NCBI RefSeq assembly: GCF_000877395.1
Contig: NZ_JYFE01000055.1
Span: forward strand, 1 to 63,155
Direction: 5' to 3'
Source: Jannaschia aquimarina
GTDB lineage: Bacteria > Pseudomonadota > Alphaproteobacteria > Rhodobacterales > Rhodobacteraceae
DNA length: 63,155 bases
Shown here: positions 1-7,953 of the stretch, one piece after another
Position numbering within the stretch: position 1 is the stretch's first letter
Layout of the letters: each line of letters starts with the position of its first letter
Program-made: the position numbers and the translations under genes
The notes under the pieces: generated by a model
What the model was told of the DNA's origin: nothing
Database searches by the model: none
Seen by the model: the letters and a program-made list of their open reading frames with translations, nothing else

Positions 1-12
1 GCCCGGGGCGGG

Positions 13-29
13 CGGGGCTCGATGCCCCG
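13..29. terminator. GC hairpin downstream of the PLP decarboxylase gene
   Basis: CGGGGC and GCCCCG (13-18 and 24-29) form a 6-bp stem around a TCGAT loop, 16 bases beyond the stop of the minus-strand gene at 46. There is no T-run, so it is a weak candidate for an intrinsic terminator and may only protect the mRNA end. The window starts here, so nothing further upstream can be judged. Confidence 0.35.
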
Positions 30-45
30 GCCGCCCCGCACCCCC

Positions 46-1419
46 TCAGCGCAGCCGTTCCACCGCCTGCGCCACTTCCATCACGTCCGCCTCGGTGCAA
101 TCCCACGACCCCACGCTGACCCGGATGACGAAGCGGCCCCGGTGGCGCGTCTGGGTCAGGTAGACCCGGCCTTCGGCATTGATTGCGGTCAGCAGGGCTT
201 CGGTGGCGGCATCGCTCTCCAGCGCGAAGGAAAACAGGGCGAGGCGCGGCTCGGAGGTAATCTCGACACCTTCCATGGCGCGCAACCGCCCGGCCAGCGC
301 CTCGGCCCAGGCGACGTGGTCCCGGATACGCCCGCGAATGCCGTCCAGCCCGTAGGCCCGCAGCACGAACCACAGTTTCAGCGCCCGGAACCGGCGCCCC
401 AGGGGCACCGTCCATTCGTTGAAATTTGTGACGTCCTCGCCCTCGAGGGTGCGCAGGTAATCGGGGCGCAGCCCCAGCGTGTTCACCTGCGCCACCGGAT
501 CGCGCAGGAACTGAACGCAGCAATCGAACTGCGCGCCCATCCACTTGTGGGGGTTGAAGACGATGCTGTCGCAGCGTTCCGCCCCGGCCCAGAGCGGCCG
601 AAACTCCTCGCAGACCATCGCCGATCCCGCCCAGGCGGCGTCCACATGGGTCGGCAGGCCCGCGCAGGCGGGCAGGCAGGCGGCGATGTCGTCGAAGGCG
701 CCGACCCCCGTTCCGCCCGCGCAGAACACCACGCCGCAGGGCAGGTGGCCGGCCTCGCGGTCGGCCGCGATGGCGGCGGCCAGCGCGTCCGGGTCCATCG
801 ACAGGTCGTCGCGAACCGGGACTTTCACCAGGTTGTCCTGTCCGATCCCCGCCAGGCGGACTGCCTTGTCCACGCTCGAATGGGTCTGCGCACTGGCATA
901 GACACGCAGGCGCGGCCCGCCCGACAGCCCCTCCGTCAGCCCGGCATAGTCCAGTGCGCGCTCCCGCATCGTCAGCACCGCGCAGAGCGTCGCCGTCGTC
1001 GCCGTGTCGTGGATCGTGCCGGTGACGTCGTCCGGCAGGCCCAGCGCGTCGCGCAGCCAGCCCACCATCGCCTGTTCCAGCTCGGTCGCGGCGGGCGAGG
1101 TCTGCCACAGCATCCCTTGCGCCGCGATCCCGTTGGCGAGTTGCTCCGCCAGCATCGAGGCGGGCGAGGCGTTGGCCGGGAAATAGGCGAAGAAGCGCGG
1201 ATGCTGCCAATGGGTCGTGGCGCCGGGGATCAGCCGCTCGAAATCGGCAAAGATCTCCTCGACGGGCTCGGCGGCCTCGGGCGCCACACCTGGCAGTTGC
1301 GCTAGCAGGTCGCCCGGCGCCACCTGCGCGCGCACGGGGCGGTCGCGCAGGCCCGCATGATAATCGCGCACCCAGTCGGCGGCGCGCTTCGCCCAGAGGT
1401 TCAGATCGTCGTGGTCCAT
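46..1419 (-). CDS. PLP-dependent decarboxylase, aromatic-L-amino-acid decarboxylase (group II) family
   Basis: The 457-residue protein matches group II PLP decarboxylases (aromatic amino acid, tyrosine or glutamate type), which release CO2 from an amino acid to give an amine. Visible family features are the N-terminal proline-containing segment typical of DDC-type enzymes, a histidine-rich cofactor-stacking region near 'YASAQTHSSVDKA', a 'HVDAAWAGS' aspartate that contacts the pyridine nitrogen, and 'FNPHKWMG', which carries the Schiff-base lysine. The ATG at 1419 (MDHDDLNLW) is chosen because the upstream in-frame extension is low-complexity arginine-rich sequence. It follows a PEP-mutase-family gene on the same strand after 85 bases. 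The substrate cannot be assigned from sequence alone. Confidence 0.88.
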   Translation of the reverse strand: MDHDDLNLWAKRAADWVRDYHAGLRDRPVRAQVAPGDLLAQLPGVAPEAAEPVEEIFADFERLIPGATTHWQHPRFFAYFPANASPASMLAEQLANGIAAQGMLWQTSPAATELEQAMVGWLRDALGLPDDVTGTIHDTATTATLCAVLTMRERALDYAGLTEGLSGGPRLRVYASAQTHSSVDKAVRLAGIGQDNLVKVPVRDDLSMDPDALAAAIAADREAGHLPCGVVFCAGGTGVGAFDDIAACLPACAGLPTHVDAAWAGSAMVCEEFRPLWAGAERCDSIVFNPHKWMGAQFDCCVQFLRDPVAQVNTLGLRPDYLRTLEGEDVTNFNEWTVPLGRRFRALKLWFVLRAYGLDGIRGRIRDHVAWAEALAGRLRAMEGVEITSEPRLALFSFALESDAATEALLTAINAEGRVYLTQTRHRGRFVIRVSVGSWDCTEADVMEVAQAVERLR

Positions 1420-1440
1420 GGCCCGCTTGCTGCACCGGCT

Positions 1441-1473
1441 GGACCGGAGGGGCCAGCCCCCATGCACCGGTCC
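1441..1473. other. Intergenic hairpin between PEP-mutase-family and decarboxylase genes
   Basis: GGACCGG (1441-1447) pairs with CCGGTCC (1467-1473), and GGGG/CCCC (1449-1452/1457-1460) form an inner stem around CCAG. It lies in the 85-base gap between two minus-strand genes. It could reduce read-through or stabilise the upstream mRNA; no T-run follows. Confidence 0.3.
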
Positions 1474-1504
1474 CCTGCATTTTCGGCCGGGTGAGGGATG
1501 CGGG

Positions 1505-2290
1505 TCAGGGCGTCCCCTTCGCCAGCAGCGCGTCGATCTCCGCCCCCGACGCACCCTTCGCGGTAAAGTCGCCCGCCAGCATCGCGCCCCCGGCCTCCAG
1601 GATCGCGCGATGCGTCACCCGCGACAGCGCCGAGCCCAGCGAGACCCGCGCCACGCCGATCTCGGCGAAGTCTGCCAGCGACAGCTGCGCCAAGGGGCCC
1701 ACGGCCAACGCGTTCACCCGGCCGCCCACCTCCCGCACCAGACGGGCCAGATCGTCCGCCGACCCCGGAACCGGCGCATAGAGCACATCCGCCCCCGCCT
1801 CGCGCATGGCCTGGAGCCGGGCGATCGCCTCGTCCAGATCGTAGGCGCCGTGCATGACCCCGTCGGCGCGCGCGCACAGCACGAAGCCCTCCGGCCGTAC
1901 CGCCACCGCCGCCTCGATCCGCGCGACCGAGGCCACGCGGCCATAAGGCGCGCCAGTCCCGTCGACATCCTCGATGCTGCACCCGGCCAGGCCCGCGCGC
2001 GCCGCCGCGGCGACCGTTTCGGCGGCATCCGCGGGCTCCGGCCCGTAGCCGTCCTCCAGATCGGCCAAGACCGGCACGTTCACCGCGCGTGCCAGTTCCG
2101 CGCCATGGGCGACCGCCTCGTCGCGGCCGACCTTGCCGCCGTCGCCGACCCCGCGCGTGAAGGCGAACCCCGCCGAGGTCGTGGCGATCGCCTGCGCTCC
2201 CATCGCGGTCAGCATCCGCGCGCTGCCGATATCCCAGGCATTGGCCAGCACGAAGGGCGCGCCGGGGCGGTGCATCTCGAGGAAGGTCAT
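1505..2290 (-). CDS. Isocitrate lyase/PEP mutase superfamily protein
   Basis: This 261-residue protein is of the isocitrate lyase/phosphoenolpyruvate mutase superfamily, a TIM-barrel group that makes or breaks C-C or P-C bonds in 2-oxo acids. Signs are the N-terminal 'FVLANAWDIGSARML', 'ATTSAGFAFTRG', the metal-site 'LADLEDGYG' and 'GCSIEDVDG'. The length fits the short oxaloacetate-hydrolase/carboxyphosphonoenolpyruvate-mutase-like branch rather than true isocitrate lyase, which is much longer. The loop that carries the catalytic Cys in lyases (KKCGH type) is not evident, so the reaction is open. The start at 2290 has an AAGGAGA site just upstream. It is divergent from cysS. Confidence 0.85.
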   Translation of the reverse strand: MTFLEMHRPGAPFVLANAWDIGSARMLTAMGAQAIATTSAGFAFTRGVGDGGKVGRDEAVAHGAELARAVNVPVLADLEDGYGPEPADAAETVAAAARAGLAGCSIEDVDGTGAPYGRVASVARIEAAVAVRPEGFVLCARADGVMHGAYDLDEAIARLQAMREAGADVLYAPVPGSADDLARLVREVGGRVNALAVGPLAQLSLADFAEIGVARVSLGSALSRVTHRAILEAGGAMLAGDFTAKGASGAEIDALLAKGTP

Positions 2291-2407
2291 GGGCGTCTCC
2301 TTGGTCTTGCCGAACGGGTCTGCCGGACACCACCATGCGGGCCGCCCTTGCGCCAACCCGAAACCTGCGCCTTGCCCGGCCGCGTCCGCGCGTGCTAGGC
2401 CGCGCCC

Positions 2408-2449
2408 ATGGGCAAGACCTGCATCATCTGCATCCGTCCCGCCCGCTGA
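2408..2449 (+). CDS. Candidate Cys-containing leader peptide upstream of cysS
   Basis: A 13-codon frame, MGKTCIICIRPAR then TGA, lies 65 bases upstream of the cysS start and carries two TGC cysteine codons (2420 and 2429) in a very short peptide. The gene downstream charges tRNA-Cys, so a Cys leader is what a translation-coupled attenuator would need. A strong hairpin follows 10 bases after the stop. The upstream ribosome site is poor (only AGG about ten bases before the ATG). This is inference: short frames with two Cys codons can arise by chance. Confidence 0.35.
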   Translation: MGKTCIICIRPAR

Positions 2450-2458
2450 GCGTAACTC

Positions 2459-2496
2459 GGCGGGCCCTCGGGGCACGCCTGCACGCCCCTCCCGCC
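2459..2496 (+). promoter_or_regulatory. Two-tier hairpin in the cysS 5' leader
   Basis: GGCGGG (2459-2464) pairs with CCCGCC (2491-2496), enclosing GGGGC/GCCCC (2470-2474/2485-2489) with a ten-base loop. It begins 10 bases after the candidate Cys leader peptide and ends 7 bases before the AGGAG ribosome site (2504-2508) of cysS. The position suits attenuation or control of ribosome access. No T-run follows, so a classical intrinsic terminator is unlikely. Confidence 0.4.
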
Positions 2497-2514
2497 ACAT
2501 GACAGGAGACGCCG

Positions 2515-3885
2515 GTGACGATCCGCCTGCGCAACTCGCTGACCCGCCGGGTCGAGCCGTTCACCCCGCTCGATCCCGATCACGTGCGTGTCTATCTCTG
2601 CGGGCCGACCGTCTATGACCGGGCGCATCTGGGAAATGCGCGCAATGTCATCCTCTTCGACGTTCTCACGCGCCTCCTGCGCCACGATCACCCGCGCGTG
2701 ACCTATGTCCGCAACGTCACCGACGTCGACGACAAGATCAACGCCCGCGCCGCCGAGACGGGGCGCCCGATCCGCGAGATCACCGACGAGACGCTGCGCT
2801 GGTACCACGAGGACATGGAAGCGCTAGGCAACCTGCCCCCCGACCATGAGCCGCGCGCGACCGAGTGGATCGACCGCATGATCGAGATGACGGCCGCCCT
2901 GATCGCCAAGGGCCACGCCTACGAGGCGCAGGGCCACGTCCTCTTCGCGGTGGCGACCGATCCCGATTACGGCAGCCTGTCCAACCGTTCGACCGACGAC
3001 ATGTTCGCCGGCGCCCGCGTCGAGGTGGCGCCCTACAAGCGCGACCCGATGGATTTCGTTCTCTGGAAGCCGTCCACCGAAGCAGAGCCTGGCTGGGACA
3101 GCCCGTGGGGCAGGGGACGGCCCGGCTGGCACATCGAATGCTCCGCCATGGCGCGGGAGCTTCTGGGAGAGCGGTTCGACATCCATGGCGGCGGCGTCGA
3201 CCTGATGTTCCCGCACCATGAGAACGAGATCGCCCAATCCCGCTGCGCCCATGGCTCGGTCATGGCACAGGTCTGGCTGCATAACGAGATGCTGCTGGTC
3301 GAGGGGCGGAAGATGTCCAAATCGCTGGGCAACTTCTTCACCGTCCGCGACCTGCTCGACCAGGGCGTCCCGGGCGAGGTCATCCGCTACGTCTTCCTGT
3401 CCACGCATTACTCCAAGCCGATGGACTGGACCGAAGCCAAGGCGAAAGAGGCAGAGACCCTCCTCCACCGGCATCTGGCACGGGTCGCTTCGGCCGATCT
3501 GTCGGCTGCGCGCGATCTTTCTGCGTCGCCCTCCCTTCTCGGCGCCTTGCGCGACGACCTGAATACACATGCAGCCCTGTCGGCGCTGCATGACGCCACG
3601 CCCGATCAATTGGCCCGCGACCTCGTCTTTCTCGGCCTCTATGACTGGGACTCGTTGAAGAACCGTTTAGGCGCGGCCTCCGATGCCGCGGCCGGGCTCG
3701 ATGCCTGGGCCGACCGCCTGACCGAAGCGCGCGTCGCCGCGATCGAGACCAAGGATTTCGCCGCCGTCGACAGCATCAAGGCACAGCTCACGGCGGCCGG
3801 TGTCGAGATCCGAATGACAAGGACCGATATTCAGCTCTCGCCGGGCCCCGACTTCGACGCCACCAAGCTGGAGGGTGCCGAATGA
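2515..3885 (+). CDS. cysS: Cysteinyl-tRNA synthetase
   Basis: This cytoplasmic class I aminoacyl-tRNA synthetase attaches cysteine to tRNA-Cys. At 456 residues it is of normal bacterial length. The N-terminal '[17 protein letters not shown]' contains the HIGH-equivalent (HLGN), '[17 protein letters not shown]' holds the zinc-site histidines, and '[11 protein letters not shown]' is the KMSKS loop that binds ATP. The start is a GTG at 2515 with an AGGAG site six bases upstream. It heads a plus-strand run with cimA, a methyltransferase and a squalene/phytoene-synthase-family gene, although a 259-base gap with repeats separates it from cimA. A possible Cys leader and hairpin precede it. Confidence 0.97.
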   Translation: MTIRLRNSLTRRVEPFTPLDPDHVRVYLCGPTVYDRAHLGNARNVILFDVLTRLLRHDHPRVTYVRNVTDVDDKINARAAETGRPIREITDETLRWYHEDMEALGNLPPDHEPRATEWIDRMIEMTAALIAKGHAYEAQGHVLFAVATDPDYGSLSNRSTDDMFAGARVEVAPYKRDPMDFVLWKPSTEAEPGWDSPWGRGRPGWHIECSAMARELLGERFDIHGGGVDLMFPHHENEIAQSRCAHGSVMAQVWLHNEMLLVEGRKMSKSLGNFFTVRDLLDQGVPGEVIRYVFLSTHYSKPMDWTEAKAKEAETLLHRHLARVASADLSAARDLSASPSLLGALRDDLNTHAALSALHDATPDQLARDLVFLGLYDWDSLKNRLGAASDAAAGLDAWADRLTEARVAAIETKDFAAVDSIKAQLTAAGVEIRMTRTDIQLSPGPDFDATKLEGAE

Positions 3886-3906
3886 CGTCTCCCTTCTCTG
3901 CTTTCC

Positions 3907-3946
3907 AAATATCCCGGGGAGCGCGAGGGGCTGGCCCCTCGCTCCC
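3907..3946. repeat. AAATATCCCGGGG-plus-stem dispersed repeat, copy 1
   Basis: AAATATCCCGGGG (3907-3919) is followed by an inverted repeat (GAGCGcgAGGGGC ... GCCCCTCGCTC). The same 13-mer followed by a GC stem recurs at 7329. Both copies sit just downstream of a gene (here 22 bases after cysS), which suggests an mRNA 3'-end or terminator role. From general knowledge, AAATATCCCGGGG motifs are frequent between genes in Rhodobacteraceae genomes. Confidence 0.6.
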
Positions 3947-4065
3947 GCCAGTGCCGTTCTTCCAGACGCGGGGGCACGCGGGGGCACCCAGGCGTCCAGA
4001 GATCGCTCCGGTGGACCGATCCGCCTGCAAGCGGGCGAAACTCCGGGCAGCAGGACGGTGCCCTC

Positions 4066-4107
4066 TGTGCAGACGGGGGGTGCACAGGGGGTGCACAGGG
4101 GGTGTAC
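4066..4107 (+). repeat. TGTGCAGAC plus tandem GGGGGTGCAC element upstream of cimA
   Basis: TGTGCAGAC (4066-4074) is followed by three G5-6 tracts, each joined to GTGCAC or its variant GTGTAC, with a period of about 11 bases. It ends 37 bases before the cimA ATG. Nearly the same element occurs at 63058-63100 in reverse orientation, 28 bases upstream of sseB, so both copies point the same way relative to the gene they precede. Three G-tracts plus GTGCAC palindromes could form a structure in DNA or in the 5' leader. Confidence 0.6.
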
Positions 4108-4144
4108 TGGACTTTCGGCAACACGTGCGTGGCGGACGGGCAAC

Positions 4145-5752
4145 ATGACCGACCGCATCCACCTCTTCGACACGACCCTGCGGGACGGTCAGCAGACTCA
4201 GGGGGTCCAGTTCTCGGCCGCCGAAAAGCGGGAGATCGCGACCCTCCTCGATACGCTCGGGATCGACCATATCGAAGGCGGCTGGCCCGGCGCGAACCCC
4301 ACGGACTCGGAATTCTTCGACGCCCCGTCCAAGACCCGCGCCACCCTCGTCGCCTTCGGGATGACCAAACGCACGGGCCGGTCCGCGGCCAATGACGACA
4401 CGCTCGCCGCGGTCCTGAACGCGGGCACTCCATCGGTCTGCCTCGTCGGCAAGACCCACGTGAAGCACGTCGCGCAAGCCCTTGGGATCACAAACGAAGA
4501 GAACCTCGACAACATCCGCGAAAGCATCGCGCATCTTGTCGCCCAGGGCCGCGAGGCGATCTTCGATGCGGAGCATTTCTTCGACGGTCATGCCCTCGAT
4601 CCGGCCTATGCGCGCGCCTGCGTCGAGACCGCGCTCGAGGCCGGGGCCCGCTGGGTCGCGCTCTGCGACACCAATGGCGGCACCATGCCGGCGCAGATCG
4701 GAGAGGTCGTCGGCGACTTGATCGCAAAGGGAATTCCCGGCGACCGCCTCGGCATCCATACCCATGACGATACGGGTCAGGCCGTCGCCGGATCGCTCGC
4801 CGCGATCGACGCGGGCGCACGGCAGGTGCAGGGTACGCTCAACGGCCTCGGAGAGCGGTGCGGCAACGCCAACCTGACGACGCTCATCCCGACGCTTCTG
4901 CTCAAGGAACCCTATCGCAGCCAGTATGTTACCGGCGTTCCTTCACATGCCCTGCCAGAGCTTCTGCGCATATCCCGCCGCCTTGACGACATTCTCAACC
5001 GCGTCCCGCGCCGCGAAAGCCCCTATGTCGGCGCCAGCGCCTTCGCCCACAAGGCGGGCCTGCATGCCAGCGCGGTTGCCAAGGATCCCGCTCTCTACGA
5101 ACATGTGTCCCCATCGGCCGTCGGGAATGCGCGCATCGTGCCGATGTCGAACCAGGCGGGGCTGTCCAATCTGCGGGAACGTCTTGCCGCCGCGGGCCTC
5201 TCCGGAAGCGATGCGCAATTGCAACGCATCCTCTCGGAGGTGAAATCGAGGGAAGACCGCGGCTACACCTACGACGGCGCCCAGGCGAGTTTCGAGCTTC
5301 TTGCGCGTAAGATGCTGGGAAAGCTGCCAGATTTCTTTGAGGTAAAAAGATACCGCGTTACCGTCGAGCGCCGCAAGAACCGCCGCGACGAGATGATCTC
5401 GCTCTCCGAGGCGGTGGTGGTCGTGAAGGTCGATGGGGAGAAGCGCATGAGCGTCTCCGACAGCATGGAATCGGGTGCCGATGCGGGGCCGGTCAATGCG
5501 CTGTCGAAGGCGCTGAGCAAGGATCTCGGCCGCTTCCAACAGCAGATTTCCGACATGCAACTCAAGGACTTCCGCGTTCGCATCATGCAGGGCGGGACCG
5601 AGGCCGTGACCCGCGTCATCATCGACCACGAAGATGCGTCGGGCCGTCGTTGGTCCACTGTCGGCGTCAGTGCGAACATCGTCGATGCCAGCTTCGAGGC
5701 CCTGCTCGACGCGATCCGCTGGAAGCTTTGCGCAGAGGGGGGCGCACGATGA
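4145..5752 (+). CDS. cimA: (R)-citramalate synthase
   Basis: This 535-residue enzyme condenses acetyl-CoA with pyruvate to give citramalate, feeding 2-oxobutanoate and isoleucine synthesis without threonine. It belongs to the isopropylmalate/homocitrate synthase family: 'LFDTTLRDGQQTQGVQF' carries the catalytic Arg-Asp, 'CDTNGGTMP' and 'IHTHDDTGQAVA' the metal histidines, and 'NGLGERCGNANL' the conserved acyltransferase signature. The C-terminal third is the LeuA-type regulatory dimer domain. The ATG at 4145 is chosen because the family N-terminus (MTDRIHLFDTTLRDG) begins there and the upstream extension crosses the GTGCAC repeat. The stop overlaps the next start (ATGA). Confidence 0.93.
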   Translation: MTDRIHLFDTTLRDGQQTQGVQFSAAEKREIATLLDTLGIDHIEGGWPGANPTDSEFFDAPSKTRATLVAFGMTKRTGRSAANDDTLAAVLNAGTPSVCLVGKTHVKHVAQALGITNEENLDNIRESIAHLVAQGREAIFDAEHFFDGHALDPAYARACVETALEAGARWVALCDTNGGTMPAQIGEVVGDLIAKGIPGDRLGIHTHDDTGQAVAGSLAAIDAGARQVQGTLNGLGERCGNANLTTLIPTLLLKEPYRSQYVTGVPSHALPELLRISRRLDDILNRVPRRESPYVGASAFAHKAGLHASAVAKDPALYEHVSPSAVGNARIVPMSNQAGLSNLRERLAAAGLSGSDAQLQRILSEVKSREDRGYTYDGAQASFELLARKMLGKLPDFFEVKRYRVTVERRKNRRDEMISLSEAVVVVKVDGEKRMSVSDSMESGADAGPVNALSKALSKDLGRFQQQISDMQLKDFRVRIMQGGTEAVTRVIIDHEDASGRRWSTVGVSANIVDASFEALLDAIRWKLCAEGGAR

Positions 5753-6477
5753 ATTGGGATGCCTTTTTTGCCGTCCATTCCGGCCTTTACCGCGAAGGTC
5801 CGGGTACGGCGCGTGACGTCGAATGGGCCTGCGCGCAGGCCTGTGTCGCCCCGGATGCCGCGATCTGCGATGCCGCCTGTGGTCCGGGGGCGGACATCTC
5901 CGCCCTGCGCGCCGCCGCGCCGCAGGGCCACGTCACCGCCTTCGATAAGCATCTGGGGTTCGTCGCCGAGGCCGCGATCCGCCACAGGCGGGACGATGCC
6001 GTGACGGTGACCCAAGGCGTCCTGCTTGGCCCCGACGACCTGCCGGACCCGGTCGATCTGGGGCCATTCGACCTGATCTGGTGCGCCGGGGCGATCTACA
6101 TCACCGGCGTCGAGCCCGCGCTGAAACGCTGGCGCGGGGCCCTGAAACCCGGGGGCGCGGTCGCCTTCTCGGCGCCGGTCAACTTGGCAGAACCGACCTC
6201 CGAGATGCACGCCTTCTGGGAGCAGGAGGTCGATACCGAAGACAGCCTCGACGCCGCGATCCACGCTGCGGGCTTCGGCACGGTGGCCTCCAGCCGCGTG
6301 CCCTCCGAAGGGTGGGAGGCCTATTACGCCGGCGTCGAGGCGCGCTGCGATGATCTGAGCCGCTGCGAGGCGCCCGCGATCCGTCAGGCCGTCGCCGAGA
6401 ACCGGCGCGAGGCAGAGAAATGGCGCGCGCTTCGCGACAAGTTGGGCTATGCGCTGCGGGTCGTGCGCCCTAGCTGA
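5749..6477 (+). CDS. Class I SAM-dependent methyltransferase
   Basis: The protein has 242 residues. A Rossmann-like SAM-binding motif I is seen as 'AICDAACGPGADISALR', an acidic motif after it is 'VTAFDKHLGFV', and 'DLIWCAGAIYI' fits motif IV. The C-terminal part ('LKPGGAVAFSAPVN', then a helical segment) is typical of small-molecule methyltransferases. Its ATG overlaps the cimA stop (ATGA), so it is translationally coupled to citramalate synthase. The substrate is unknown; nothing in the protein ties it to isoleucine synthesis. Confidence 0.85.
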   Translation: MNWDAFFAVHSGLYREGPGTARDVEWACAQACVAPDAAICDAACGPGADISALRAAAPQGHVTAFDKHLGFVAEAAIRHRRDDAVTVTQGVLLGPDDLPDPVDLGPFDLIWCAGAIYITGVEPALKRWRGALKPGGAVAFSAPVNLAEPTSEMHAFWEQEVDTEDSLDAAIHAAGFGTVASSRVPSEGWEAYYAGVEARCDDLSRCEAPAIRQAVAENRREAEKWRALRDKLGYALRVVRPS

Positions 6478-6482
6478 CCGGA

Positions 6483-7256
6483 ATGGACATCGACGCCGAC
6501 ATCGCCGCCTGCGCGGATCTCGTCGCGCGGGGCGACCCGCCGCGCTTCCGCGCGACCATGGCGGCCCCCGTCGCGCTGCGCCCGATGCTCTTTCCGCTCT
6601 ACGCTTTCAATCTGGAGGTCGCCCGCGCGCCCTGGGTCACGCAGGAGCCGATGATCGCGCTCATGCGCCTGCAATGGTGGCGCGACGCTCTGGAAGAGAT
6701 CGCGTCCGGGGCCGTGGTTCGACGCCACGAAGTGGTCACGCCCCTTGCCGCGGCGCTCGACGCGCAGGCCGCCCGCGCGCTCGACGATCTGGTGGCCGCA
6801 CGCGAGGCGGATGTGCAAGCCGAGGCGCCGGCGGATCTCGACACGCTCGGCCGGTATGTCGACCGGACCGCCGGCACGCTGCTCTGGACGGCAGCCCGTC
6901 TGGCCGGGGCGCCGGACGAGGCGACGGCCCGCGACGCGGGCCTGGCGCAGGGGATAGCGGGCTATCTGGAGGCCGTTCCGGCTCTGGTCGCGAAGGGGCG
7001 CCACCCTCTGCCGCATGGGGACCCCGCGGATCATGCCGAGCGGCTTGCCGCGCAGGCTCTGGAGGCGCTAGCCCGCTTCCGCGCGGCCCGGGTTCCGGCC
7101 GCCGCGCGCCCGGTTTTTCTGGTCCTTCCCGAGGCCGAGAGCATCCTCCGCCGGATCGCCGCCGAGCCGGGCCGGGTCCTCGACCCGCCACCGCCGGAGC
7201 CGGGGTTGAAGACCCGGCTCGCGCTCGGCCTTCGCGCGGCCCTTGGCAAACCCTGA
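6483..7256 (+). CDS. Squalene/phytoene synthase family protein, NDUFAF6-like
   Basis: The 257-residue all-helical protein resembles the squalene/phytoene synthase fold, and most closely the short NDUFAF6-like branch linked to respiratory complex I assembly in mitochondria. The segment 'ALMRLQWWRDALEEI' followed by 'RRHEVVTPLA' is typical of that branch. I do not see two complete DxxxD diphosphate-binding motifs, so prenyl transfer is doubtful. It starts 5 bases after the methyltransferase stop. A hairpin repeat follows it and probably ends the transcript. Confidence 0.8.
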   Translation: MDIDADIAACADLVARGDPPRFRATMAAPVALRPMLFPLYAFNLEVARAPWVTQEPMIALMRLQWWRDALEEIASGAVVRRHEVVTPLAAALDAQAARALDDLVAAREADVQAEAPADLDTLGRYVDRTAGTLLWTAARLAGAPDEATARDAGLAQGIAGYLEAVPALVAKGRHPLPHGDPADHAERLAAQALEALARFRAARVPAAARPVFLVLPEAESILRRIAAEPGRVLDPPPPEPGLKTRLALGLRAALGKP

Positions 7257-7328
7257 AGCCGGCTTTGCGAGGGACGGATACAAGGAAAGCACGCGGATCG
7301 AGGCGCACTATTTGCCTCATCCTGCCCG

Positions 7329-7363
7329 AAATATCCCGGGGGGTCTGGGGGCAGAGCCCCCAG
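7329..7363. terminator. AAATATCCCGGGG-plus-stem dispersed repeat, copy 2
   Basis: AAATATCCCGGGG (7329-7341) is followed by CTGGGGGC-AGA-GCCCCCAG (7345-7363), a perfect 8-bp stem with a 3-base loop. It lies between two convergent genes (ends at 7256 and 7385), as a bidirectional terminator would. There is no T-run. It shares its first 13 bases with the copy at 3907. Confidence 0.6.
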
Positions 7364-7384
7364 CGCTCTCCGCCTGCTCCCGTC

Positions 7385-7873
7385 CTACGCCCGCTCGGCT
7401 CGCAGGTAACTGCGCATGCCGTAGATCAACGGCGTCCCGTCCTCCGAGACGCGGACGGCCCGGACGGCGCCTATGATGACATGATGCGTGCCCACCAGAT
7501 CCGCCGATTGAACCTCGCAATCGAAGCCCGCCAGCCCGTGCAGGACAGGCGCGCCGGTCTCGAGCACCTCCCAGGGCAGGTCGGCGAACCGGTCCGCCGC
7601 GTCGGTGCGGCCGGCGAAGGTGTCCGCCACGTCCTGCTGGTGCGCTTCCAGCACGTTTATCGCGAAACATCCGTTGGCCAGGATCGGATCGGCCGCCGTG
7701 GCGCCCCGATTGATGCAGACGAGCATGGTCGGTGCATCGCCATCGGCGCTGACGCTTGTCATGGCCGAGACGGTCAGGCCCGCGCGCCCGGCGGGGCCAT
7801 CGGTGGTCACCACGCTGACACTGGCCGCGCAGCGGCTCATGGCGTGGACGAAGCGGTCGCGCATGTCGTTCAT
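7385..7873 (-). CDS. Flavin reductase family protein (HpaC-like)
   Basis: This 162-residue protein is a short-chain flavin reductase of the type that supplies reduced FMN or FAD to two-component monooxygenases. The FMN-binding region is seen in 'GLTVSAMTSVSADGDAPTMLVCI', 'FAINVLEAHQQDVADTFAG' is the usual central signature, and 'GTHHVIIGAVRAV' ends the barrel. The start at 7873 (MNDMRDRF) is chosen; a second ATG at 7864 has slightly better spacing from the AGG site. It is divergent from agmatinase, with only 80 bases between the starts. No oxygenase partner is nearby. Confidence 0.85.
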   Translation of the reverse strand: MNDMRDRFVHAMSRCAASVSVVTTDGPAGRAGLTVSAMTSVSADGDAPTMLVCINRGATAADPILANGCFAINVLEAHQQDVADTFAGRTDAADRFADLPWEVLETGAPVLHGLAGFDCEVQSADLVGTHHVIIGAVRAVRVSEDGTPLIYGMRSYLRAERA

Positions 7874-7953
7874 CGCCTGCCACGTAACGCCTGCAACGCC
7901 GGTGTCGACCCCTTCCCGCAGGCGCGCTAACGAGAGTGGCAGGAGGACCGCCA

